Source: Dyadobacter sp. 3J3 (lineage in GTDB: Bacteria > Bacteroidota > Bacteroidia > Cytophagales > Spirosomataceae). From it: a stretch of DNA of 64,000 nucleotides. Below, one piece after another: positions 18,444 to 25,544 of the stretch. Position 1 is the stretch's first letter. Each line of letters starts with the position of its first letter. A program made the position numbers and the translations under genes. The stretch covers positions 345,883-409,882 of the forward strand of contig NZ_VTOL01000008.1 of the NCBI RefSeq assembly GCF_009801115.1, written 5' to 3'. The notes beneath the pieces are model-generated. The model worked only from the letters and a program-made list of their open reading frames with translations, was not told where the DNA came from and did not search any database.

Positions 18444-18890
18444 ATGAACGATTATCAAAAAAGCATTATCGTACAAAAACCGGTTAGTGAAGTTTTCGCT
18501 GCTATTACGGAACATATTTCAGATTGGTGGACCAATGATTTGACCGGTTCGGCCAGTCATATTGGTGATCGTTTTATGATTGCATTCGGCATGACTAAAA
18601 AAACAATGGAGATTTCCGAGGTAAGACCAAATGAAAAAGTGGTTTGGACTTGCATTGAGGCTTATATTGACATGGCTTCTTTGGAAAACAAATCCGAATG
18701 GGTTGGCACTGAGTTAATCTGGAAGTTGAGTACTGATCAGCAAACAACAATATTAACTTTTCTCCACAAAGGTTTAAATCAAAATTTTCAATGTTATGAC
18801 GTTTGTGAAATCGGTTGGAACACATTTCTTGCAAGCCTGGAAACTTTTTTAAAAACGGGACAAGGAAATCCACATTTAAAGAAAGTGTAA
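18444..18890 (+). CDS. SRPBCC/AHSA1-like domain protein, copy 2
   Basis: A 148-residue protein; I choose ATG 18444 (MNDYQKSIIVQKPVSEVFAA) because it opens directly into the domain, although the frame is open from 18387. It shares the pattern of copy 1: AITEHISDWWTND against AITNVRGWWSEE, KSEWVGTELIW against KSEWTGNKIIF, and C-terminal YDVCEIGWNTFLASL against FEICQNAWTQYIMHSL. A tandem duplication that has since diverged is the simplest explanation. The two are probably co-transcribed. The hydrophobic pocket may bind a small ligand; the function is unknown. Confidence 0.8.
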   Translation: MNDYQKSIIVQKPVSEVFAAITEHISDWWTNDLTGSASHIGDRFMIAFGMTKKTMEISEVRPNEKVVWTCIEAYIDMASLENKSEWVGTELIWKLSTDQQTTILTFLHKGLNQNFQCYDVCEIGWNTFLASLETFLKTGQGNPHLKKV

Positions 18891-19461
18891 TTTTATTGAC
18901 AAGAAAACTTCTACAAACAATACGCGTGTTAAAGACTTCTTTTACCCCAAATAAATAAAGGTCAGACTTCAATTGATATGGTGATCGTGGAAATAAATAG
19001 TCTCCGCCAACTCTCCTCTTATAATGTAAATATATAACTATTTCATTATATACATTTTCTCTCAAAACAGAACTCCCAAAATTTTGTTCGAAAAAATATT
19101 CGAAGTATTTTATCAAAATTGCACTCTAAATAGTACTATTCAAATAAAAAGTCTTGATGATTTGAAGATAATTCAAGTTGCATGAATTTTTCGTAAACTA
19201 TTGACTAGCAATAGATGTTCCGTAATAAGTAAAAGTATTTTAACTAAAAAAAAAGACAATAAACTAATCATTCACATAACTATTTTAACAAAAACATTAA
19301 TTGAAATAGCACTGTAAAATTCAGGTCCCGGTAGAAATTTCGACCTGACATACAAAGACAAAATTGTACTATAACAATTTACAATATTTTCTACAAAGAA
19401 AAACTTTAAATGTTCTACAATTTCAATTAACAAGCTATTTTGATTTTCAACAAACAAGATT
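18891..19461. other. AT-rich intergenic region with two stem-loops near its end
   Basis: No convincing gene is seen; the minus-strand frame 18595-19116 mostly mirrors the SRPBCC gene and lacks coding character. Two inverted repeats lie at 19321-19348 (TCAGGTC / GACCTGA, 14-base loop) and 19361-19380 (AAATTGT / ACAATTT, 6-base loop), 80-140 bases before the next gene. They could be leader structures or operators for it. Confidence 0.4.
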
Positions 19462-19893
19462 ATGACACAAGAACTAAAATATACAGCCAAATCTCCGTTA
19501 TCCGATCTTAAAAATTCTTTCCAGAATTTCCTTTCTGCCTATACTAAAAAAGGCAAATCCAAAGGAGAGAAAAACGTTGTTTCAGAAAATCGTTATTCAG
19601 TATTGTACACATTGAACGCACAGTATCAACATATTGGCTGCTCGTCACAAGCCGAAGCGCAATCGGCATTGGGACTTTTGATGACGGATGGAAATCGTAT
19701 TCCGGTGGGAATTTATGACGAGAAGACGGACTCGTTTGAATGGGAAATCATCGGACAATATTTTCATAGCCAGGATTCTACCATTGACCAAAACAGCCGT
19801 CTTCAGGAAGTCCTGACAATCTCCCGTGCATTACGTCGCAGGGATTCGAGCTGGCAGCCTGGTTACCTTCAAAAACCAAGTTTCTTTGCTTAA
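19462..19893 (+). CDS. Hypothetical soluble protein
   Basis: A 143-residue, charged protein with no signal peptide or membrane helix. The N-terminal 45 residues are Lys/Ser-rich and may be disordered. The remainder looks folded: YSVLYTLNAQYQHIGCSSQAEAQSALGLLM, then RIPVGIYDEKTDSFEWEIIGQY, then a helical LQEVLTISRALRRRD. I recognise no family. Its long upstream region with two stem-loops suggests regulated expression. A T-rich stretch and a repeat of AATCTGACTCAAATCAGATTTTCC follow near 19935-19960, in which GAAAATCTGA/TCAGATTTTC could terminate transcription. Confidence 0.65.
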   Translation: MTQELKYTAKSPLSDLKNSFQNFLSAYTKKGKSKGEKNVVSENRYSVLYTLNAQYQHIGCSSQAEAQSALGLLMTDGNRIPVGIYDEKTDSFEWEIIGQYFHSQDSTIDQNSRLQEVLTISRALRRRDSSWQPGYLQKPSFFA

Positions 19894-19930
19894 CAATAGA
19901 TAATTTTCACTTCTATTTTGATAAAACATT

Positions 19931-19960
19931 TAGGAAAATCTGACTCAAATCAGATTTTCC
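19931..19960 (+). terminator. Hairpin between convergent genes
   Basis: GGAAAATCTGA (from 19932) and TCAGATTTTCC (to about 19960) form an 11-bp stem with a loop of CTCAAA-type sequence. It is followed by TGTATTTC rather than a strong T-run. It lies between the plus-strand hypothetical gene and the 3' end of the minus-strand M1 peptidase, so it may terminate transcripts from either side. Confidence 0.5.
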
Positions 19961-19988
19961 TGTATTTCATTAGCCTGAATAATTCCCC

Positions 19989-21863
19989 CTATTTCCGGGG
20001 CACCCAAACATTATTTTCAGGCTGGACATCCAGATCAAACGCAGTACCAAGAACTATTTTTTCCAAATGTTTATTTGAAACGACATTCACCGTCAACGTT
20101 TTATTTCCCTTCGCCAAGGCGGCAATACTTGAATTGATTGTTTGTTGGCTTCCATCCTTGTAATAAACCGTAAGATGAACAGGCACAGTCAGATTTCCCA
20201 GATTTGTGATTGTTATCACCTGTTTTGTTGAAGTTCCGGTTACTTTGGTAATTGCCAGATCGGGCACACCTTTTTCGAAAAACCAATTTTTCCAAAACCA
20301 GTCTAAATTAACACCAGAACCAGTATTGATACAATTGAAAAAATCAAGCGGTGTAGGATGTTTTCCCTTCCACTGATCAATATAATAATGCATCGCTTTA
20401 TTAAACAAAACATCACCCAGCATTTCCTTTACGTATAAATAACCAAGCGCAGGTTTCAGGTTTTTGGCTACATATCTGGCCGCGCCTGCAAGTTGAGGCG
20501 TCAGCGTCATGATAGGAAGTTCCTGCTCTGTCCCGACAACCGTATTTGCGTCGCTGATATCATAATTCAGTTTTACGGTTGAATCAATCAAAGGGTGCAG
20601 TAAAAATTCAGAAAGCGTTGCAAAACCTTCGTCCATAAAAGAATATTTTGTTTCATTGATCCCTACATAAAAAGGGAAAATGCTATGAAATATTTCATGT
20701 GCTGTCAACTCAATGGCTTCCTGTGGCTTTTCCAGCGGACTATTTACAACCATCATCGGATACTCCATTTCTGTGGGACCGTCAAAAATGGTTTCATGTG
20801 AAAAGGGAAACGGTATGGCAGGAAATATGGTGCTGATCAAATCTACCGTCTTATGACCGTAACCCATTACAGGCTGATATTCTTTGTGATCCGGATTAAA
20901 AACGGCGTCAATCCGGGTGCGTCTGCCCGTGGAACGATCCACAACAAGGCTCGATGCCATCCATACATAATGATTGCTGATCCCAAAAGCAAAGTCCGTA
21001 ACGTTGTCTGCCTCAAATTTCCAGATTTTGACAGACTTGCCATCAGCTATTGAGTCGGTCCTTATATCTTTCTCGCTGATAATTTCCACCATCTGATCAC
21101 ACCTGTTTGCCTGATCAATCAGACTGAGGTACTTTGGTTTATAAACCTGAGCTGCATTTTTGAGCTCGCCTGTGGCCCAAACCTGATAATTGTCCGGAAC
21201 TGTTATTTCTGTTTTAAACTGACCAAAATCATTGTAAAATTCATATTGACCCGTATATGGATATTCATTCCAGCCGTCAATATCATCGTACACGGCTATA
21301 CGCGGAAAAAAATAAGCGATAAAAAAGGTACCTGAATCAATCTGACCGCCTCTGATAAATGACCCCCTGTTTAGATCATAGGAATAGGTTATATCAAATT
21401 GTACTTTTTGTTTTGGTAAAATTTTATGCCCGCGTACCGTCATATTTGTACCCCGGATGCTGTATTGTTTTGTATCAAGTTCCCGACTGTTAAAGCTGAA
21501 TTTTTCAATGGAAACACCGTCTGTTAAGTCCTGCGCCTTTACCTGAACCACCCGACTGGCTTCTTTTTGGTAAATATTGGGATAGAGTTTAAACACAATC
21601 TTGCTCAGTGTATCCGGACTATTATTGACATACCGGATGCTGACAATGCCTTTTACTTTCGCGGTCAACGGATCAAAATTCACTTTAATATCATAGTCAG
21701 ACCTGTTTTGCCAGTAGTTTTTTCCAGGCGCACCACCCGGGTCACGCTGCTTTTGTGAATATGATTTTTTAATGTTGGAAGCTACAGGTAAGGAAATCTG
21801 GGCACTGGCATTAATACAAATGAACAGGCTAAAAACTAAAAGCAACCTTAGAGTTTTATTCAT
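19989..21863 (-). CDS. Secreted M1-family zinc metallopeptidase, second copy
   Basis: I choose ATG 21861-21863 (624 residues), which starts the signal peptide MNKTLRLLLVFSLFICINASAQ. The catalytic centre is HEIFH (His389, Glu390, His393) and Glu412 in FMDEGF, with exact HExxH-x18-E spacing. The upstream segment DGPTEMEYPMMVV corresponds to the substrate N-terminus recognition region. The organisation and the early NYWQNRSDYDIKV motif match the enzyme at 13238-15223, so they are paralogues. The C-terminal 90 residues are a beta-sandwich. No sorting domain for type IX secretion is obvious. It is divergent from an AraC regulator. Substrates are unknown. Confidence 0.87.
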   Translation of the reverse strand: MNKTLRLLLVFSLFICINASAQISLPVASNIKKSYSQKQRDPGGAPGKNYWQNRSDYDIKVNFDPLTAKVKGIVSIRYVNNSPDTLSKIVFKLYPNIYQKEASRVVQVKAQDLTDGVSIEKFSFNSRELDTKQYSIRGTNMTVRGHKILPKQKVQFDITYSYDLNRGSFIRGGQIDSGTFFIAYFFPRIAVYDDIDGWNEYPYTGQYEFYNDFGQFKTEITVPDNYQVWATGELKNAAQVYKPKYLSLIDQANRCDQMVEIISEKDIRTDSIADGKSVKIWKFEADNVTDFAFGISNHYVWMASSLVVDRSTGRRTRIDAVFNPDHKEYQPVMGYGHKTVDLISTIFPAIPFPFSHETIFDGPTEMEYPMMVVNSPLEKPQEAIELTAHEIFHSIFPFYVGINETKYSFMDEGFATLSEFLLHPLIDSTVKLNYDISDANTVVGTEQELPIMTLTPQLAGAARYVAKNLKPALGYLYVKEMLGDVLFNKAMHYYIDQWKGKHPTPLDFFNCINTGSGVNLDWFWKNWFFEKGVPDLAITKVTGTSTKQVITITNLGNLTVPVHLTVYYKDGSQQTINSSIAALAKGNKTLTVNVVSNKHLEKIVLGTAFDLDVQPENNVWVPRK

Positions 21864-22215
21864 GAATAAAGGGTCAATTAAATCAAAACAATCATCAGCC
21901 AAAACGCAATTTAGGCATCGTAATTGTTTTGATTTGGAAATAAAAAATAAACCGGTAACCGCTATTTAAATACAACAAAAAACCGATTTATCTTTCTCAC
22001 AATATTCAACATTTCACCACCTCTGGTTACGGCTAACGTTAATTGACGATATATCGTAGAATTTATTCAGAAACAAATTTTATAAGTATTTGATTATCAG
22101 TTAAATATAAACTGGCACGGTTTCTGATTACTACTAATGATTCGTTAGCATAATCCATACTTCACACACTCCAGGTTTAAAACATCCCAACCCAGAATCT
22201 AAAAAAGCAACGGTT
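21864..22215. promoter_or_regulatory. Divergent intergenic region with 12-bp palindrome
   Basis: The 352-base region separates the minus-strand M1 peptidase from the plus-strand AraC regulator, and must hold both promoters. The perfect palindrome ACGATATATCGT at 22046-22057 is the only distinctive site I see and is a candidate operator for the adjacent regulator. I did not find a clean TAnnTTTG with correctly spaced TTG on either strand. Confidence 0.3.
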
Positions 22216-23130
22216 ATGAATCCCTTACATGTTTACCCCATTCCTTCTTCCATAACATCTGGATACAGTAATCCTGTAAATTTGAAAAAGGAGTTACATC
22301 CTTCTTTTGAAATCAGAGCTTTGGAGTCAACGCCTTTTTGTAAAGCCCATGCAAGTTCAAAGTCTGTGACAGAAAATTTATATGAAATTATCTGGATCAG
22401 GAAAGGATCCGGAAAGTTCAGGATTGATATGCAAGCACAGGAAATTCATGATCATAATGTAGTTTTATTATCTCCTGGTCAACACTATAATTTTCAGCCC
22501 TTTGGCATTTTGGAAGGTTACAGCATTTGCTTTTCAGAGGATTTCCTTTGCCTCACAGGGAGAGAAGCATGCGATCTTTTTCATTCAGCCAAACAAACTG
22601 GCCGAAACATTTTTCCGGCAATTCAACTGGATAATAATCTGCAAGGCGACATTGATATGATCGTACAAAATATGATCAAAGAATGTTCCAATTGCTTCAA
22701 ATCCAGATCGGAAGTATTACAAGGATTATTAAAAATTCTGATGATCTACCTTTCGCGCAAAATTGATACTCATCCTGCTACAACCTTGTCCGGAAGTAGT
22801 AAAGAGCTCCTTAAAAAATTTGTTCTGCTGGTGGACCAGAATTTCATTCGTAAAAAAATGGTTAACGATTACGCTTCTGATCTTTTTGTTTCTCCTAATT
22901 ATCTTAACGAAGTTGTTAAAAAACAGACTGGTTTTACCGCGAGTTATCATATACAGAAGCGGGTGGTTTTGGAAGCTAAAAGACTTGCGCTGAATCCGGA
23001 AATAAATATGAAAGCGATTGCATTTCAGCTTGGGTACGATGACGTTGCACATTTTAGCAAATTCTTCAAAAGCTGCAACGGGATCAGTTTTACAGATTTT
23101 CGAAAAAAAATTAATACGATGCAGGATTAG
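22216..23130 (+). CDS. AraC-family transcriptional regulator
   Basis: A 304-residue regulator. The N-terminal half (about 45-180) is cupin-like, with LYEIIWIRKGSGKFRID and NVVLLSPGQHYNFQPFG, typical of AraC ligand-binding jelly rolls. The C-terminal domain (about 200-300) has two HTH units: VNDYASDLFVSPNYLNEVVKKQTG and MKAIAFQLGYDDVAHFSKFFK, the usual AraC signature. The inducer is not predictable. The gene is divergent from the M1 peptidase and precedes the Tat-exported oxidoreductase by 129 bases, so either could be a target. Confidence 0.88.
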   Translation: MNPLHVYPIPSSITSGYSNPVNLKKELHPSFEIRALESTPFCKAHASSKSVTENLYEIIWIRKGSGKFRIDMQAQEIHDHNVVLLSPGQHYNFQPFGILEGYSICFSEDFLCLTGREACDLFHSAKQTGRNIFPAIQLDNNLQGDIDMIVQNMIKECSNCFKSRSEVLQGLLKILMIYLSRKIDTHPATTLSGSSKELLKKFVLLVDQNFIRKKMVNDYASDLFVSPNYLNEVVKKQTGFTASYHIQKRVVLEAKRLALNPEINMKAIAFQLGYDDVAHFSKFFKSCNGISFTDFRKKINTMQD

Positions 23131-23259
23131 GCAAAATTCTTAGCGCTCCTTACAAGTAAATTTCTTCCGTATTCGACTTCATTGAAATAGCACACCAGGA
23201 TATGTTCTTTCTTAAAATGAATCATTTCCTATAATAGTAAAACGCATTTCAAAACATTT

Positions 23260-24606
23260 ATGGAACACAGAAGGGATTTCTTAAAAAAGATAGCGGTAGC
23301 GTCCTCTGGTATTGCCTTTGGCGGTTCCGCTTTGGGTTTCAGTGCCAAAAGTTACAATCGCATCATTGGTGCCAATGAACTCATACGGGTTGCAACAATT
23401 GGTGTAAACAGCCGGGGGAAAAGTATGTCGGCTACCTTTGCCGGGCAGAAAAATACAGAAGTCGGCACTGTTTGCGATGTGGATTCCAGAGCAATTCCAC
23501 TTGCGATTGAAGAGATCAAAAAAATAAAGCCGGATGCTGCGCCAAAACCTGAGAAAGATTGCAGAAAAGTACTTGAAGATAAATCCATTGACGCAATTTA
23601 TATTGCGACGCCTGATCACTGGCATGCTCCGCTGACCATTATGGGCTGCCAGGCTGGCAAACATGTGTATGTTGAAAAACCACTCAGCCACAATCCAAGA
23701 GAAGGCGAACTCGCTGTGGAAGCCGCAAGAAAATACAAGCGCGTGGTACAAATGGGAGCTCAGCGCCGTTCAGCGCCGGTTTTAACACAAGGAATTAACG
23801 AACTTCACCAGGGAATTATTGGACGGGTTTATCTTGCAAAAACCTGGTATACCAACAACAGAAAATCAACTTTTCTGAAACCGGGAACGGTTCCAGCCTG
23901 GCTGGACTACGATTTATGGCAGGGGCCAGCTCCAAGAATGTCTTTTAAAGAAGGATTGATCCATTACAACTGGCACTGGTTTTGGCATTGGGGTACTGGC
24001 GAAGCACTTAACAATGGTACGCATGAAGTAGACGTAGCACGCTGGGGCCTTGGCGTGGATTTCCCAACCCGCGTGAGCTCTGTTGGCGGCCGATACGAAT
24101 TTAAGGACGACTGGGAAACGCCCGACACGCAGGTTGTAGCGATGGATTATCCGGGCCGCGTCTCCTTAGTATGGGAATCCAGAAGTTCGAATGGGAGAAA
24201 AATTGAAGGCCTTGACCGTGGAATTATTTTTTATGGCGAAAATGGAAGTCTGGATACTGGCGGGGATAGTTATACAGTTTATGATCTTGACGGTAAAAAA
24301 ATTAAAGAAGTCAAAGCGACTGACCAGGCTGCTGATATACAGGGGCGCAATACGGCAAGTCCAAGTCTGGGAATGGACAATCTGCACGTTATGGATTTTC
24401 TGGATGCGATCAAAAATAATCGTAAACCTAATTGCGATGTTGAAATTGGATTCAAAAGCGTTGTTGCGATGCAGCTAGGTAACATAGCCTGGCGTGTTGG
24501 GCGGGATTTGAAAATCGACCCGAAAAATGGTCATATCATTGGTGATTCCGAAGCTGAAAAATTATGGTCGCGTGACTATGAAAAGGGCTGGAAACCGATT
24601 GTTTAA
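23260..24606 (+). CDS. Tat-exported Gfo/Idh/MocA-family oxidoreductase
   Basis: A 448-residue protein with a twin-arginine signal at the start (HRRDFLKKIAVASSGIAFGG). The NAD(P)-binding Rossmann domain follows (about 40-165) and includes the family motif EKPLSHNPREGELA. The C-terminal Gfo/Idh/MocA domain (about 170-430) is rich in Trp/His, for example HYNWHWFWHWGTGEALNNG. The family oxidises or isomerises sugars and related polyols with tightly bound NAD(P). Export in folded form with its cofactor is consistent with the Tat signal. It is a single-gene unit closed by a terminator; the substrate is unknown. Confidence 0.9.
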   Translation: MEHRRDFLKKIAVASSGIAFGGSALGFSAKSYNRIIGANELIRVATIGVNSRGKSMSATFAGQKNTEVGTVCDVDSRAIPLAIEEIKKIKPDAAPKPEKDCRKVLEDKSIDAIYIATPDHWHAPLTIMGCQAGKHVYVEKPLSHNPREGELAVEAARKYKRVVQMGAQRRSAPVLTQGINELHQGIIGRVYLAKTWYTNNRKSTFLKPGTVPAWLDYDLWQGPAPRMSFKEGLIHYNWHWFWHWGTGEALNNGTHEVDVARWGLGVDFPTRVSSVGGRYEFKDDWETPDTQVVAMDYPGRVSLVWESRSSNGRKIEGLDRGIIFYGENGSLDTGGDSYTVYDLDGKKIKEVKATDQAADIQGRNTASPSLGMDNLHVMDFLDAIKNNRKPNCDVEIGFKSVVAMQLGNIAWRVGRDLKIDPKNGHIIGDSEAEKLWSRDYEKGWKPIV

Positions 24607-24620
24607 TATTTGTCATTATC

Positions 24621-24664
24621 GAAAGCCGGAAGGATCAGATTGCTGATTTTCCGGCTTTTTTCTT
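24621..24664 (+). terminator. Rho-independent terminator after the Gfo/Idh/MocA gene
   Basis: AAAGCCGG (from 24622) pairs with CCGGCTTT (from 24651), and ATCAG (24634-24638) pairs with CTGAT (24643-24647) around an ATTG loop. A T-run follows. It lies 15 bases after the stop. The rest of the 382-base gap up to 24988 shows no gene; it probably contains the promoter of the next gene. Confidence 0.8.
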
Positions 24665-24988
24665 TTTGATAAAACAAAAAAAACCTTCTTCTTATTGCCT
24701 GTCAATTTCTTTTTCTCTTCTCATAAAATGATACTATTTTTTTAAATAAGCCAAATTTAACCGGCGAATCGCATTTCTTTCACTTTGAATCTCCCAACCA
24801 CACCGATAAATACATAATAACCTTACTATAAGGATACTAAATTGATTTCAGAGACAGATAACTGCCCTTTATCATGTAACATTCACTTTTGGTCGAAGTT
24901 GATTTTTTGCTGTTGTTTTCAGCCGTATTCTTGCATCATCGGAACGCAGCACAAAGCTGCTGACAAAACATTTAAAACAACAGATACC

Positions 24989-25366
24989 ATGAAAACGCCA
25001 ACACTTTTTTTATCAGCCGCATTCTCTCTTTTGCTTTCAGTAAACAGCTTTGCAGGAATTGCAAAATCTACAGACAGTGCCATCGAGGCGGAAAACCAAA
25101 TTGCAATTACTTCACCCGTTTCAGGAAAAATTGATGTAATGATTAAAAAATCAGATGGAAAAAATCGATCTATCCGCGTTGTGGATGAAAATGGCAATAC
25201 ACTTGTCAGCATTACCGTAAAAAATTACGAAGATACCCGCACCCGTTTTGACCTCAACAATCTGACCGATGGTGACTATCAGGTAATGGTCACAGATGGT
25301 ACAACAACAGTCGTCAAACCAATTACACTTGATACCCATGATTACAGAACCGTTAAAATGGGTTAA
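24989..25366 (+). CDS. Small secreted beta-rich protein
   Basis: I choose ATG 24989 (125 residues) because it starts a signal peptide, MKTPTLFLSAAFSLLLSVNSFAG; the frame is open from 24842, but that part lacks coding character. The mature part has repeated strand patterns (GKIDVMIKKSDGKNRSIRVV, TRTRFDLNNLTDGDYQVMV), resembling a single immunoglobulin-like or DUF3244-like fold of the kind used in secreted Bacteroidota proteins. No catalytic residues are evident. It stands alone and shares a bidirectional terminator with the convergent pyrophosphatase gene. Role unknown. Confidence 0.65.
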   Translation: MKTPTLFLSAAFSLLLSVNSFAGIAKSTDSAIEAENQIAITSPVSGKIDVMIKKSDGKNRSIRVVDENGNTLVSITVKNYEDTRTRFDLNNLTDGDYQVMVTDGTTTVVKPITLDTHDYRTVKMG

Positions 25367-25432
25367 ATTTCAACAGATTTTTATTTTTATACCGAATGTC
25401 ATCTGGTTACTTTGGTTGCCTGGCAGGGTATA

Positions 25433-25486
25433 AATACAAAAATGACCGCAAAAGCTAAAAACAGCTTATGCGGTCATTTTTGTATT
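25433..25486. terminator. Bidirectional terminator with 18-bp perfect stem
   Basis: The arms at 25433-25450 (AATACAAAAATGACCGCA) and 25469-25486 are perfect complements, separated by 18 bases that contain a further AGCT-type mini-stem (AGCTAAAAACAGCT). It lies between convergent genes (small secreted protein and pyrophosphatase), with A/T runs on both sides. Confidence 0.85.
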
Positions 25487-25544
25487 GGTGTAATTTAAAA
25501 ATTCACCAGGTTAATTGGCTTCGTGATTACCAACCAGGCAATTG

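Noticed and set aside
18595..19116. Minus-strand 173-codon frame
   Set aside because: Most of it is the antisense of the second SRPBCC gene, the rest is AT-rich non-coding, and it has no recognisable domain or start signal.
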